DNA of 39,659 bases from a bacterium (GTDB lineage: Bacteria > UBA6262 > WVXT01), in NCBI GenBank assembly GCA_011773355.1, contig WVXT01000057.1:1-39659 (forward strand). The letters run 5' to 3'. A model generated the notes under the pieces. It saw nothing but the letters and a program-made list of their open reading frames with translations. It did no database searches and was not told the origin of the DNA. This document shows, piece after piece, positions 24,574 through 34,730 of this stretch; the first letter of the stretch is position 1; every line of letters starts with the position of its first letter. A program made the translations under genes and the position numbers.

Positions 24574-25520
24574 TTGAGATCCTTATTATATTCCATATCG
24601 AACCACATAGCAAACAGAAGAAACTGCAATCCCGCAATAATCATCAAAGCCCCAAAAAGAACGCTAGTAGCTGCAACACGGCCTACAAATAGCCTGTAAA
24701 AGAACATGTAGAATCCAAACAACGTCCCCCCGACAGTACCAGGGATTCCAAAAAGATAGAAGAAGACCAAAGGGTGAAAATCTCTGATAATATACTTTTC
24801 TTTCATTCTCCAAAAGAACATCTTTGAGAGCAAGAAGGTGAGGGTGAAAGCAATTTTCCATATTTTCACACCGGATTTCTCACCAATATTGTAGATGGCT
24901 TTAACTGATACATCCTTTACGCGAAAATAATGGACATTCAACCTGACCAGAAAATCATTAGGCATACCAAATCTCCCATAAACTCTATCCAGGTTTATAA
25001 CCTTAAGAACTTTAAGAGAAGTAGCAGTATAGCCGCACTGAAAATCTGCCACGTGCCAATATCCCGACACAATTTTGGTAAGTAGCGAAATGAAAGCATT
25101 CCCCAGATATCTCGTTTTGGGCATCATCTGCCAGGTACCACCAGTAATCAGCCTGTTACCTTTTGTGTAATCTGCCTGGCCATCAACCAAAGGATCGAGT
25201 AATTGGGGAAGGTCTGCGGGGTCCATTTGAGCATCGCCTGCCATAACCGCGGTAACATCAATATTGTTATCTCTAGCCCATTTATAACCAGTAATTATTG
25301 CTTTGCCCACTCCCTGGTTTTTATTATGCTCTAATAAAATTAACCGCCCACTCAATGCCTCCTCAAATTTTCTCACTCCTTCCACCGTATTGTCTTTGCT
25401 TGCATCATCTACAACCACTACCTTATCCACCCACTGCGGCATCGTTTCCAAAACTCTGCCAATAAGTTCCTGTTCATTATAAGCTGGTACAACTACAGCA
25501 ACTCTCTTTTCTCTATACAT
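24570..25520 (-). CDS. Glycosyltransferase family 2 with C-terminal membrane helices
   Basis: A 316-residue DPM1/GtrB-like enzyme. The GT-A domain has VVVPAYNEQELIGRVL, VVDDASKDNT and the metal-binding GDAQMDP. About residues 230-305 hold two or three hydrophobic segments that would anchor it in the inner membrane. Such enzymes transfer a sugar from a nucleotide donor to a polyprenyl phosphate or a lipid acceptor. GGAG lies at good spacing before the ATG. It is followed by the deacetylase with a four-base overlap, a pairing that fits sequential action on one glycolipid. Confidence 0.9.
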   Translation of the reverse strand: MYREKRVAVVVPAYNEQELIGRVLETMPQWVDKVVVVDDASKDNTVEGVRKFEEALSGRLILLEHNKNQGVGKAIITGYKWARDNNIDVTAVMAGDAQMDPADLPQLLDPLVDGQADYTKGNRLITGGTWQMMPKTRYLGNAFISLLTKIVSGYWHVADFQCGYTATSLKVLKVINLDRVYGRFGMPNDFLVRLNVHYFRVKDVSVKAIYNIGEKSGVKIWKIAFTLTFLLSKMFFWRMKEKYIIRDFHPLVFFYLFGIPGTVGGTLFGFYMFFYRLFVGRVAATSVLFGALMIIAGLQFLLFAMWFDMEYNKDLK

Positions 25521-25559
25521 AGTTTCTCCTTTTGTAATCCATCTTTTTGCCCGGAGAGA

Positions 25560-26150
25560 TCACTTCACTCTGTTTACTTGTTCCCCTTTCTTTTCATATG
25601 ATTTTTGACAGCTTTGACACTCTGCCTTATCATTAGTAAATTGTAATTTTGTCCCACATTCACACATCCAACCCTGAATCCTTGCCGGATTACCATAAGC
25701 CAATCCATAATCCGGAACATCTTTTGTTACTACTGCACCTGCTCCAATGAGTGCATATGTTCCTATAGTAATACCGCAGAGCACTGTTGCATTGGCTCCA
25801 ATGGTTGCTCCTCGCTTGACTAAGGTTTTCCCGTATTCATCTAATCTACGAGGATAGTCAGAACGAGGATTAATCACATTGGTAAATACCATAGATGGAC
25901 CGCAAAAGACGCTGTCTTCTAAAGTGACATTCTTATATACAGAGACATTGTTTTGAATCTTAACATTGTTTCCGATTTTTACGTTACTATCTATATATAC
26001 ATTTTGACCAATTTTACAATTTTCACCAATGTCTGCTCCTTTCATAATGTGAGAAAAATGCCATATCCTGGTGCCTTTCCCTATGCGAACCGATTCATCC
26101 ACATATGCAGATTCATGCACAAAAAAATCTTTTTTATCCTCTTGGCCCAT
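25560..26150 (-). CDS. WbpD/WlbB-like hexapeptide N-acetyltransferase
   Basis: A 196-residue left-handed beta-helix acyltransferase with repeated hexapeptides (VRIGKGT, CKIGQNV, VKIGNNV, ATIGANA) and the WHFSHI motif seen in WbpD-type UDP-sugar 3-N-acetyltransferases. A C-terminal CECG...CQSC pattern suggests a small zinc ribbon, which the common forms lack. It follows the Gfo/Idh gene by five bases. With the aminotransferase and dehydrogenase it would build a UDP-2,3-diacetamido-2,3-dideoxy-uronic acid. Confidence 0.85.
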   Translation of the reverse strand: MGQEDKKDFFVHESAYVDESVRIGKGTRIWHFSHIMKGADIGENCKIGQNVYIDSNVKIGNNVKIQNNVSVYKNVTLEDSVFCGPSMVFTNVINPRSDYPRRLDEYGKTLVKRGATIGANATVLCGITIGTYALIGAGAVVTKDVPDYGLAYGNPARIQGWMCECGTKLQFTNDKAECQSCQKSYEKKGEQVNRVK

Positions 26151-26154
26151 CTGT

Positions 26155-27162
26155 CTATTCCTCCAATTTCATTAAAACTCCGTAATTCTCCATCGACTTC
26201 TGGGCTGCCTCCAGTACACGCACCACACGCAAGCCATCCACTCCGTCACTCAAGGGGCATTTGTTCTCCCTAATACATTCTAAGAAGTGCTGGACCTCAA
26301 TTTTAAGGGGCTCCTTCATATCTATTTTTGGTATATTGATGTCGCCAATCCTTAATGTAATAGACTCTCCGTAAGTAGCGTATTTTCCCGGAGATTCGGC
26401 TCCTTTATCATATATCTTAATCTTTTCAGAACTTTCCATGTCATCAAATACGGCCATCTTCTTACTTCCTACAATCGTGAACTTCCTGATTTTATGTGGG
26501 TCAAGCCAGCTAATGTGAACCTGGGCCATTCTTTTATCTTTAAAATGTAGGTTTACAAAGACAACGTCCTGTATATTTTCTTGCAGATAAGATTGTCCCA
26601 GAGCATTCACACTTTCTGGTTCTTCTCCTAAAAGATAGAGGACAACCGATATATCATGAGGGCCAAAACTCCATAGCGCATTTTCGTAACGCCTTATTTC
26701 CCCTAAATTTACTCTCTGGGAGTAAATGTAGTATATCTTCCCTAAGTCTCCGCTATCTATGAGCTCCTTCAATTTAGCAACTGCAGGATGGTACTCAAGT
26801 AAGTGTCCAACCATAAGGACGCGATTCTTAGCTTTGGCCGTGTCAATCAAGTCTTCACATTCCTTGCTATTGAGAGCTAACGGCTTCTCCACAAATACGT
26901 GTTTACCAGCGAGCAGGAATTCCCTGGCAATCTCATAATGATATTGCGCCTCGGTTGCTATGGCAATTGCTTCTAACTCAGGACTTCCCAGTAAGGATTT
27001 ATACTCCTGGGTTGTATTTATGTTCGGAAAAGACGCTTTGATAGAATCGAGACGCTCTCTTTTCTTGTCGCAAATTGTATGGAGATTACAGCCCGGTAGT
27101 TCAAAAAAGACCCTGGCCAGGTTGGGGCCCCAGTATCCCGCACCTATAAGTGCTACATTCAT
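26155..27162 (-). CDS. Gfo/Idh/MocA oxidoreductase (WbpB/WlbA-like)
   Basis: A 335-residue NAD(P)-dependent oxidoreductase. The Rossmann motif is [15 protein letters not shown] (1-15), with FVEKPLALN near 92 and the catalytic-region [12 protein letters not shown]. In the WbpB/WbpE/WbpD pathway the enzyme oxidises C3 of UDP-GlcNAcA before transamination. The start codon overlaps the stop of the GT-C gene by one base (TAATG). The adjacent acetyltransferase and the aminotransferase two genes upstream support this reading. WbpA (UDP-GlcNAc dehydrogenase) is not in the window. Confidence 0.85.
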   Translation of the reverse strand: MNVALIGAGYWGPNLARVFFELPGCNLHTICDKKRERLDSIKASFPNINTTQEYKSLLGSPELEAIAIATEAQYHYEIAREFLLAGKHVFVEKPLALNSKECEDLIDTAKAKNRVLMVGHLLEYHPAVAKLKELIDSGDLGKIYYIYSQRVNLGEIRRYENALWSFGPHDISVVLYLLGEEPESVNALGQSYLQENIQDVVFVNLHFKDKRMAQVHISWLDPHKIRKFTIVGSKKMAVFDDMESSEKIKIYDKGAESPGKYATYGESITLRIGDINIPKIDMKEPLKIEVQHFLECIRENKCPLSDGVDGLRVVRVLEAAQKSMENYGVLMKLEE

Positions 27163-29834
27163 TATCTTCTCCTTTCTTCAACTGCGGATGCCTGTTGCAG
27201 ATTTGTTAGCATGTTCCTGTAATTATCATTGCCGGGAGCTAATTTCACCGCTATCTCCAGTTCCTCTATTGCCTGTTCATACTTTTTCATCTCAGCGTAA
27301 ACGAAACCCAAATTCCCGTGACCCTGCGCTGAATCTGGGTTCAATTCTATTGCTTTTTTGAAACTCTTTGAGGCATTGGTTAAATCTCTCTTCTGAAAAT
27401 ACAAGTACCCTAAAAGTAAGGCGACCTCAGAGTCATAGGGATTGAGAGCAAGTGAGCGGTTACACTCTTTTATGGCTTGCTCAAGGTTTCCTTTCCTCAT
27501 ATGTGCGAAGCCAAGATTGAAATGAATTACTGCTGAATTGGGCATTATTTTATTTGCTTTTTGCAGGAGATTGAAAGCTTGATCTATTTCATTTCGAGCA
27601 ATTCGGTTTCTGGCTTCCATTATATAACCATCCACCTCGGTAAATTCGTAAAACTCTATATAATTAATTCTTTTATCTCTTTCTCCTTCTTTTTCGTATT
27701 TAACCTCAAAGAGATAAACATCTTTCTCGGTATGAATTAGTTTCAGATTATTCTTCCAAAACTTGTGGAAAATTGGGAAATCGTCGCCTTGCCAATCGAA
27801 AATTTTGTAACCTTTTAGACGATATCCTTCTCTTCGATTATACAACACATGGGTAATGCCCAAGTTCTTAAGTTTTTCCAACAACTCATCACTATCCTTG
27901 CAAAATCTCACCAATCTGGTAACAATACTGTGGGGGTCCTCAGCCAGACTGGTCACAAAATCTCTCTGGCAATAATAACCTCTCGCTTCGCCTATAAACA
28001 AGACCTTTGCGTCCAATGGTAAATCCTGATTAATATACTTGACTACTGGATAATAATAGGGCATTAAATTCCTGCCTATGCTATCCCTATACAAATATTC
28101 CTCCCTCGATTCCCTACCCAAAACCACACCCCAGGGGTCCTTATTTGTGGTAAGTATAATTAAACTCCAACCGATATTATTTAGCATCATAAGGAAAACA
28201 AGAAAAACAACTATCTTTGTAAAGTATCTATTCTCCTTTTCAACTTTGAACGGGAAACAGGAAATTATTATTGCAAATAAACTAAGTCCGGAAATAAAAT
28301 ATCTTAAATTTCTGCTAGCTAACAAACTCCAGGTAATGAACCAAGCTGAACCTAAAAAAATCAAGAATTTAGTTGCACTGTCTTTTCTTAAAAAGAACAA
28401 CAAAGGAAGAAGATATAAAAATATAGGGCCAACGAAAGAATTGGAATCATTGCCTTTCTTCGTAAGAGTCCAGGGAAATATCAACCATTCTTTTATATTC
28501 CTTGTAGGAAAGACGCCCCATTTTTTATTCTTCTTGTTCAAATATATTGTATTATCCAAAGGTGTATATTCGGTGCCAAAATAGAGATTTTTAGTTTTGA
28601 ATATGCTAGTCAGAAGGGGATTGAATGGATTGTTCGTATAAATGGTATTCTTTATTAACCAAGGAAAAAATAGAGCTGTAGCTACCGCACAAAATAGAAA
28701 AGTTTTCTTAAAGGCCGTTTTTATTTCTTCTTTATGTACCATTATTGTTGCCAGGAAAACAGAAATAGCAAATAGAAGAAAGCTATACATAGCCGTATAT
28801 TTTACTCCCATAGCCAAACCACTAAATATACCAGCCGCGATTAACCAACCATTTCTAACCGTTTTTGGTTTTTTGTCTATTCTGTTTGTGACAAACCAAT
28901 TCACCAGAGCGAATACTGCCAGAAGCTCGAAAAAAGTTAGACTAAGTTCGATACCTGTAACGCGGGATTGCATAGCAACCATAGGAATCGTGTAAAATAT
29001 AGCTGCTGCCACTAATCCTACTCGATAGTTAAAATACCTGCGGCCAAATACGTAAACGGCGAAAACTACAAGTATCCCCATTATCCAGTGTATGAGTTTT
29101 GCAAGAATATCTGTTCCCAATAAGAGACTTAAGGTGTATAACATTTGCATATTTTGCGGGAAACCAGAAGTGAAAATTGTTTCGATATACCTTATCCCAT
29201 GATTTATCTTGTACAGGGCAGGAACTGCCAAATGAAACACTAAAGAGTCGTAGAATACTTCCGGGACCAGAGCTCCGGCTAAATTTATTATTGCAGCTAC
29301 TCCCAGCATTCCCCAAAAAAATATAGTAAACATTGTGGGTCTGGGTTTGGGTGAGGATAATCGAGGTTTCTGTAGTTTAAACTTTTTAACTTCAAAAAAT
29401 GAAAAAACACTCAATATTCCTAATACGCAATAGATTACCCAGGTATAATATAATTTCAAAATGCCCAGAAAGAACATCATCAATGACAAAGAACCAAATC
29501 CCAAGCCTAAAGCAAAAATAATGCTTTCTAATATAGATTCTCCTTCAATCCTTAATAACTTTAAAATCTTCCTGCCAATGCCAAAAGCAACCATACAAAT
29601 TATTCCCAGGCCTACGAACAACAAAAAGTGGTAAGCTGTTAAGGAAATGAATCTGCCTAAACTAAAGTTATGTGGATATCGGAGATTGGAAAGGATACGA
29701 ACTAACCAGTTGAAAGAAATCAGAAAATTACCTTTAATAAAATAGTTGTGATATAAAAAATACGTCCAAAAAATATAGAAACCTGAAAGGACAATAATTG
29801 GAACCTTTAAACCATTCTCTATTTTTTGTTTCAA
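27162..29834 (-). CDS. GT39-like membrane glycosyltransferase fused to a TPR domain
   Basis: An 890-residue fusion. Residues about 10-560 hold roughly a dozen hydrophobic helices with the first-loop signature [19 protein letters not shown] typical of GT-C (PMT/GT39-like) transferases that use lipid-linked sugar donors on the outer face. A soluble loop domain of about 180 residues follows ([17 protein letters not shown]...), then three to four TPR repeats from about 745 to 880 ([52 protein letters not shown]). The fusion is in frame and its overlaps with both neighbours (ATGA upstream, TAATG downstream) leave no gap. TPRs on the outer side may bind a glycan-assembly or target protein; that is inference. 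Confidence 0.85.
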   Translation of the reverse strand: MKQKIENGLKVPIIVLSGFYIFWTYFLYHNYFIKGNFLISFNWLVRILSNLRYPHNFSLGRFISLTAYHFLLFVGLGIICMVAFGIGRKILKLLRIEGESILESIIFALGLGFGSLSLMMFFLGILKLYYTWVIYCVLGILSVFSFFEVKKFKLQKPRLSSPKPRPTMFTIFFWGMLGVAAIINLAGALVPEVFYDSLVFHLAVPALYKINHGIRYIETIFTSGFPQNMQMLYTLSLLLGTDILAKLIHWIMGILVVFAVYVFGRRYFNYRVGLVAAAIFYTIPMVAMQSRVTGIELSLTFFELLAVFALVNWFVTNRIDKKPKTVRNGWLIAAGIFSGLAMGVKYTAMYSFLLFAISVFLATIMVHKEEIKTAFKKTFLFCAVATALFFPWLIKNTIYTNNPFNPLLTSIFKTKNLYFGTEYTPLDNTIYLNKKNKKWGVFPTRNIKEWLIFPWTLTKKGNDSNSFVGPIFLYLLPLLFFLRKDSATKFLIFLGSAWFITWSLLASRNLRYFISGLSLFAIIISCFPFKVEKENRYFTKIVVFLVFLMMLNNIGWSLIILTTNKDPWGVVLGRESREEYLYRDSIGRNLMPYYYPVVKYINQDLPLDAKVLFIGEARGYYCQRDFVTSLAEDPHSIVTRLVRFCKDSDELLEKLKNLGITHVLYNRREGYRLKGYKIFDWQGDDFPIFHKFWKNNLKLIHTEKDVYLFEVKYEKEGERDKRINYIEFYEFTEVDGYIMEARNRIARNEIDQAFNLLQKANKIMPNSAVIHFNLGFAHMRKGNLEQAIKECNRSLALNPYDSEVALLLGYLYFQKRDLTNASKSFKKAIELNPDSAQGHGNLGFVYAEMKKYEQAIEELEIAVKLAPGNDNYRNMLTNLQQASAVEERRR

Positions 29835-30928
29835 TTTTTTCCCTTTATTATCTCCACAATTTTCTTAATTTCATCCTCAGTCAATTCGGGAAACATGGGA
29901 AGAGAAAGCAGTCTTTCCGAACAGGCCTCAGAAACGGGAAAATCGCCCTTCTTATAACCAAGGTATTCATAAGCCTGTTGCAGGTGCAAGGGAAGAGGAT
30001 AATGGATGGCTGCGGAAATTCCATTCTCCCTTAGCCTTGAATATAACCCTTCTCTCTTATCTGTGCCAATAACATATAGGTGGTAAACGTGCCTGGCATA
30101 TTCCATTTCCCGTGGAGTTTCAACTCCGCTCCCTTTGAGTAATTCATCATACAATCTGGCATTTTTTCTTCTCTTCTCTGTCCATTCCTCAAGATGTCTC
30201 AACTTTACCCGCAGTATGGCAGCCTGAATTGCGTCCAGTCGATAATTATAACCTTCCATTTGATGGTAATATTTTTTCTGGTATCCGTGATTCCTCAATA
30301 AATTCATCTTTTCTACTAATTCCTTATTATTGGTGACTGCCATGCCCGCGTCTCCATAGGCACCCAGATTTTTTCCGGGATAGAAGCTGAAACAGGCGAT
30401 ATCTCCCAGACTCCCCACCCTCTTCCCCCTGTACTCAGCACCGTGAGCCTGGCAGGCATCTTCAATTACAATGATATTGTGCTTGTTAGCAAGCTCCCTA
30501 ATCTTATCCATATCGGCAGGTTGACCGAAGAGATGAACAGGGATAATTGCCTTGGTTCTTTCCGTAATTGCCCCTTCAATCTTCTCTGGATCCATAGCAT
30601 AACTTCTATCCTCAATATCTACGAAAACAACTTTCGCTCCAGTTTGAGATATTGCTTCCGTTGTAGCAATAAATGTATAGGGAACGGTAATTACTTCATC
30701 GCCTTGCTTTATTCCCCAAGCTACCAGTGCCAGGTGAAGAGCGGTAGTTCCCGAACTTGTTCCCACTCCGTATTTGACTCCACAAAATTTTGCGAATTCA
30801 TTCTCAAACCCTTGCACGTTTTCTCCCATAATAAAGGCACTTTTATCGATGACTTCCTGAATAGCGCCGTCGATCTCCTTCTTAATAGACAAGTACTGAC
30901 GTTTCAAATCAACCAGAGGAATATTCAC
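29831..30928 (-). CDS. DegT/DnrJ/EryC1/StrS aminotransferase (WbpE-like)
   Basis: A 365-residue PLP sugar aminotransferase. The PLP lysine is K186 in [15 protein letters not shown]. Other family marks are [11 protein letters not shown] (59-68), the HLFGQPADM segment (132-140) and [12 protein letters not shown] near 240. It would use glutamate to convert a UDP-3-ketosugar to the 3-amino sugar. It is the first gene after the terminator at 30997-31049 and so starts the polysaccharide cluster. AAAGGA lies upstream of the ATG. GnnB of lipid A synthesis is in the same family, so a part in lipid A cannot be excluded. Confidence 0.9.
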   Translation of the reverse strand: MNIPLVDLKRQYLSIKKEIDGAIQEVIDKSAFIMGENVQGFENEFAKFCGVKYGVGTSSGTTALHLALVAWGIKQGDEVITVPYTFIATTEAISQTGAKVVFVDIEDRSYAMDPEKIEGAITERTKAIIPVHLFGQPADMDKIRELANKHNIIVIEDACQAHGAEYRGKRVGSLGDIACFSFYPGKNLGAYGDAGMAVTNNKELVEKMNLLRNHGYQKKYYHQMEGYNYRLDAIQAAILRVKLRHLEEWTEKRRKNARLYDELLKGSGVETPREMEYARHVYHLYVIGTDKREGLYSRLRENGISAAIHYPLPLHLQQAYEYLGYKKGDFPVSEACSERLLSLPMFPELTEDEIKKIVEIIKGKN

Positions 30929-30996
30929 TCAAAAAATCCTTTCAATTTCCCAGCTAACAATCCGCTGCAATAGATTTACAGTTCACTAAACACAAA

Positions 30997-31049
30997 AACC
31001 CAAAAAGATAATGTCCGACAATGTCACCCCGCTCTTATCTCTTTGGGTT
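30997..31049 (-). terminator. Intrinsic terminator after the lpx-nfeD-floA operon
   Basis: On the minus strand, a 15-bp stem with one G-U pair (31049-31035 with 31011-30997) encloses a 23-base loop, followed directly by TTTTGTGTTTAG. It lies 47 bases past the stop of the small membrane protein and just upstream of the aminotransferase. Confidence 0.82.
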
Positions 31050-31095
31050 GTTCCTTCTCATTTTTCAGCTAACAATTCAAGAAAAGATATAATCC

Positions 31096-31551
31096 TCAGC
31101 GAATCCTCCTGAACGGCCTTTTTGCCCTGGGAGGACCAAGAATCTCCGCAAGGAGTATTCCCTGTCCTAGGGTCTCTAAATCGTCTAACTCGATTTTCAG
31201 TTCTTCCTCTTCAGGGCTCGTTGGTAAAACTGGACGTTCCATAAATTCTATTCTGGGTACTTCCTTCCCTTCAATAGGCTCAAATAATTGTGGCTCCTCC
31301 ACTGGAGGCAGAACAATAGGAGGCTGTTCACTAACAGGAATGGTTTCTTCTTCACGCTTCCAGAGTTCAAAAACACTCCTTACCTCTTCTTCCGCAAATA
31401 CCTCCTCTTTCTTCTCTTCAGGTTCTCCATAAGCTGCCTTTCCCTTTTGCAGACGTTCCCTCTCCCTGCGAGACCTTTTCCTTAATAAACTACCTGATAT
31501 CAGCCATATCAGCGCTAAAACTACCCAGAAAATTACCTCTATCCCTTCCAT
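31096..31551 (-). CDS. Small membrane-anchored hypothetical protein, proline/glutamate-rich
   Basis: A 151-residue protein I do not recognise. One N-terminal helix (about residues 3-20, IEVIFWVVLALIWLISGSL) is followed by an arginine/lysine-rich stop (RKRSRRERERLQKG). The rest is acidic and rich in glutamate and proline, with no cysteine and little predicted fold, ending in a basic RAKRPFRRIR tail. The ATG at 31551 has GGGAG five bases upstream; the GTG at 31557 overlaps that site. It lies after floA and before the terminator, so it may belong to the FloA/NfeD membrane-domain module. It is probably a cytoplasmic, disordered membrane-tethered protein. Confidence 0.65.
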   Translation of the reverse strand: MEGIEVIFWVVLALIWLISGSLLRKRSRRERERLQKGKAAYGEPEEKKEEVFAEEEVRSVFELWKREEETIPVSEQPPIVLPPVEEPQLFEPIEGKEVPRIEFMERPVLPTSPEEEELKIELDDLETLGQGILLAEILGPPRAKRPFRRIR

Positions 31552-31557
31552 ACCCAC

Positions 31558-31838
31558 TCCCTGCGAGACAAATGCAGCTTCCTGCTTCGATTACTCGCTT
31601 ACTACCATTTAAAAGATATTTCGTGAAGAGCTTTTGGAATTTCAGGCAAAAAACGAGGGCCACCTATGCCCCTAATGCGAGGGAATTTGGTCTAGCGAGC
31701 ATTAGAATTTTTAGCCAAAAATCGAAGATTAGGGTTTATCCGAAACTGACCGAAGGGAATTTCGGTAAACTCCTGAGATTTTTGGCGGTGCTCAAAGAGC
31801 AAAAAATTGTCAGCGAGCAAACCAAATCCCGAGCATAC
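31558..31838. other. Structured 281-nt spacer between floA and the small membrane gene
   Basis: No credible reading frame. It holds several inverted repeats: a 10-bp perfect pair GCCAAAAATC (31714-31723) / GATTTTTGGC (31777-31786) enclosing a 6-bp hairpin ACCGAA/TTCGGT (31749-31766), and a separate 7-bp pair CTAATGC (31672-31678) / GCATTAG (31699-31705). GGAATTT-type words recur across it. It may be a structured RNA or a decayed repeat element. I see no terminator T-run. Confidence 0.45.
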
Positions 31839-32831
31839 TCACTTCTTTTCTTTCTTTTCCGGTCTTCCTGCCAGAGACTCCCTCATTTTTGTATCTGCTT
31901 GAATGTTCTTGAGATTGTAGTAATCCATAAGTCCCAGACGACCCTCTTTGAAAGCATAAGCGATTGCTTTAGGAACTTCAACTTCAGCTTCCACAACCTT
32001 TGCTCTCATCTCCTCGACAAGAGCTCTCATCTCCTGCTCCCGAGCCACGGCCATTGCTCTTCTCTCTTCAGCCTTGGCTTTAGCTATCTGCAGGTCAGCC
32101 TCTGCCCGTCTCTGTTGTAATTCTGCTCCGATATTCTTACCTACATCCACATCGGCAATATCTATGGAGAGAATTTCATAGGCTGTACCCGCATCCAGTC
32201 CTTTTTCTAATACTTTCTGAGATATCAAATCTGGATTTTCCAGAACTCTCTTATGGGTCTCTGCAGAACCGATGGTGGTAACAATGCCCTCACCAACTCG
32301 AGCAATAACCGTATCCTCCCCTGCCCCTCCCACTAATCTCTCCAGGTTTGTTCTCACTGTTACCCTCGCTTTGGCCAAGAGTTGAACGCCGTCCATGGCT
32401 ACAGCGTCAACTGTCGATTTACCTTTTGAGGGATCGGGAGCATCGATTACCTTGGGAATTACACTCATATGGACTGCCTCTAAAATATCTCTTCCGGCAA
32501 GGTCGATTGCTGCACCACGCTTGAAGTTCAAGGGTATATTCGCCTTATCAGCAGCAATCAGTGATTGAACTACTCTCATTACATTTCCTCTTGCCAGGTG
32601 ATGGGCTTCCAGTTCACTGGTCTCTATTTTCAGACCCGCTTTAACCACCATAATCTTTGCATTGACTATCAGGGCTGGAGGAATGCCCCTCAGCTTCATT
32701 CCTAAAAGATTAAAGATAGAAATGTGGGCGCCTGCTGCCACAGCCTTGATCCAGATGTTCAGAAAGTAGAGAAAAATTATGGCAAAGATAATTCCAACTA
32801 TTATCACCAAGCCAATTAAAAACTGTACCAT
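31839..32831 (-). CDS. floA: Flotillin-like protein FloA
   Basis: A 330-residue membrane scaffold protein of the YqfA/FloA family. An N-terminal hydrophobic hairpin (1-50) is followed by the SPFH-like core ([34 protein letters not shown]) and a glutamate/alanine-rich coiled-coil ([34 protein letters not shown]). Length is the usual 330 residues. FloA proteins organise membrane microdomains and are commonly encoded beside NfeD, as here. It follows the short nfeD gene by 49 bases. Confidence 0.95.
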   Translation of the reverse strand: MVQFLIGLVIIVGIIFAIIFLYFLNIWIKAVAAGAHISIFNLLGMKLRGIPPALIVNAKIMVVKAGLKIETSELEAHHLARGNVMRVVQSLIAADKANIPLNFKRGAAIDLAGRDILEAVHMSVIPKVIDAPDPSKGKSTVDAVAMDGVQLLAKARVTVRTNLERLVGGAGEDTVIARVGEGIVTTIGSAETHKRVLENPDLISQKVLEKGLDAGTAYEILSIDIADVDVGKNIGAELQQRRAEADLQIAKAKAEERRAMAVAREQEMRALVEEMRAKVVEAEVEVPKAIAYAFKEGRLGLMDYYNLKNIQADTKMRESLAGRPEKKEKK

Positions 32832-32880
32832 TTCTCACCTCCCATAATTTACTGACATCATTTATAGCCTCTCATACAAT

Positions 32881-33363
32881 TCAAGAGACTTTTTCTTCTT
32901 CTATTTTTCTGACTACAACTCTATTTCCTTCCAACATCACCACCTTTATCTTACAATCCTTAGGTAAAAATACTCCCTCGGTTACCACGTTAACTTTTCT
33001 ACCATGAATTAATGCTTTACCGGAAGGTCTTAAGGTAGTTAGCGAAACACCAGTTTTACCCTTTAAGTCTTCTAAATTTCCCGAGGTAGAGCGAAAGCCT
33101 TTTTCTGTTGACTGAAGGAAAAGTTTCCTGGACAGTCTGGTCTTAGTACCAAATCTCATTACTAAATAGACGCTCACCATAGCCAACACCAGACCGCCAA
33201 CTAAAAAATACGAACCTCCCACGCTACCAAGTCGGACAAAAGCAGTCCACATGGAGCCAACAATTAACAAGAACCCAATCGTTCCCAGAATCCCTCCAGG
33301 AACAAAAACTTCAAGACAGATTAGAATCAAACCTGCCAGATACAAGAATAAACTTAGCTTCAT
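32881..33363 (-). CDS. Short NfeD-family membrane protein
   Basis: A 160-residue protein with two or three hydrophobic segments (about 3-68) and a C-terminal OB-fold NfeD domain (about 90-155, FRSTSGNLEDLKGKTGVSLTTLRPSGKALIHGRKVNVVTEG). It lacks the serine-protease domain of the long form. Its OB domain is visibly paralogous to that of the upstream long NfeD (shared EKGFRS, LTxLRPxGKA and EGNRxVV words). NfeD OB domains work with flotillin/SPFH proteins; the downstream neighbour is floA, 49 bases away. Confidence 0.88.
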   Translation of the reverse strand: MKLSLFLYLAGLILICLEVFVPGGILGTIGFLLIVGSMWTAFVRLGSVGGSYFLVGGLVLAMVSVYLVMRFGTKTRLSRKLFLQSTEKGFRSTSGNLEDLKGKTGVSLTTLRPSGKALIHGRKVNVVTEGVFLPKDCKIKVVMLEGNRVVVRKIEEEKVS

Positions 33364-33374
33364 TTCTTCTCTTC

Positions 33375-34730
33375 TTACCCCAGTTCAGAGACTACTATTC
33401 TGTTTCCTTCTACTTTTATTACTTTTACCTGTTTTCCCTTCTCTATAAGTTCGCCTTCGCTTACCACGTCCACAATCGTGTCTCCAAATTGAGCCTTACC
33501 CACAGGCCTGAGCATTGTCAATGTCATACCCTGTTTCCCCAAAAACTTTTCCAGCTTCGCTGGCGCAGAACGGAATCCTTTTTCTCTCTTTTCTTCCGTA
33601 GTCAAAATTAATTTACTCAAAAGAGGAAATTTGGGCATAAACCTAAAGCTAAGACTGGCTACCAGAAAAGTGGCAATCAGGGAAGCAGCTACCACGTAAG
33701 TTGCCTGGAGGAGGCGCGAAATATCTACAGGCGTCTTGGGCAAAGGCTCTTTAACCAGAGAGAGAAAGAGACTGGCCACAATAAGCAGGATACCGGATAC
33801 TCCGGCAACGCCGAAACCAGGGATAACAAATAATTCCAAAGCTAGTAAAATTACTCCCAGAAGAAACAGAAGCGGCTCAGTCCATCGGGCCAGTCCTACC
33901 ATATATTGGGCACCAAAGAAAAGCGCCAAACAGATAAGCCCAATTGTGCCACTCACTCCCCAGCCGGGGATCCTCAATTCAAAAAATATCCCTAAAAGTC
34001 CGAAAGTAAGAAGGAGACCACTTACCACCGGGTGTGTAAGAAACCTTACCAGGTTCTCTGACCAGGTTAATGAAGCCCTCACTACTTGTCCGTCTTCTAA
34101 GTCGTAAAGAGTAAGAATCTCCCCAATTTTTGAAACCTTATGTTCTGCCAGTTTAAGTTTCAAGGCCTCTTCTGTGGTAAGAGTCAGAAGCTTACCTTTC
34201 TCGATTACCCCTTCTATTTCTACATCCGGGTCAACCATAGCTTCTGCCAAGGTTGCGGGATGGTTATTTCTTTCTGCCGTAGATTTAAATTCTTTTCGCA
34301 CGTAGGAAATTGTCTTTTCATCAGTAGGCTGCGCCTTTGCAGCTCCCGGGGCCATGACTACAGGAGTGGCTGCTCCAATGGTACTACCCGGAGCCATAAC
34401 AATAGACTGACAGGCAAGGCTTATCAGAGCTCCTGCAGATATTGCTCTTCTGTTAACAAAAGCAACCGTCTTTATATCACTTTCAAAGAGAGTATCCCTG
34501 ATCTCAGTGGCTGCGTCTACCCTCCCGCCGAAAGTCTCCAGTTCCAGGATGATACACCGAGCCTTTTTCTGTTTCGCTTCACCGACTGCTCGCCTGACGA
34601 AACTGGAAAGCCCCAGGTCTATTAATCCTTTAATGGGAATGACATAAACATCACTCTGGGGCTGGCCAAAAAGGGATGAGTGACTGAGCAAAAAAAAGCC
34701 CATAAAAATTAGAAGGATTTTGATTCTCAT
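33375..34730 (-). CDS. Long NfeD-family membrane-bound serine protease (ClpP-class)
   Basis: A 451-residue protein with an N-terminal signal sequence (about 1-22), a ClpP-class protease domain (25-215) with the nucleophile in RRAISAGALIS (S98) and a candidate general-base lysine in TDEKTISYV (K139), four or more membrane helices (230-370), and the NfeD OB-fold domain (about 380-450). The order matches long NfeD proteins such as archaeal 1510-N/C fusions and Bacillus YqeZ. The start overlaps the msbA stop by four bases (ATGA). It acts at the membrane, probably on stomatin/flotillin-type partners such as the FloA encoded here. Confidence 0.92.
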   Translation of the reverse strand: MRIKILLIFMGFFLLSHSSLFGQPQSDVYVIPIKGLIDLGLSSFVRRAVGEAKQKKARCIILELETFGGRVDAATEIRDTLFESDIKTVAFVNRRAISAGALISLACQSIVMAPGSTIGAATPVVMAPGAAKAQPTDEKTISYVRKEFKSTAERNNHPATLAEAMVDPDVEIEGVIEKGKLLTLTTEEALKLKLAEHKVSKIGEILTLYDLEDGQVVRASLTWSENLVRFLTHPVVSGLLLTFGLLGIFFELRIPGWGVSGTIGLICLALFFGAQYMVGLARWTEPLLFLLGVILLALELFVIPGFGVAGVSGILLIVASLFLSLVKEPLPKTPVDISRLLQATYVVAASLIATFLVASLSFRFMPKFPLLSKLILTTEEKREKGFRSAPAKLEKFLGKQGMTLTMLRPVGKAQFGDTIVDVVSEGELIEKGKQVKVIKVEGNRIVVSELG

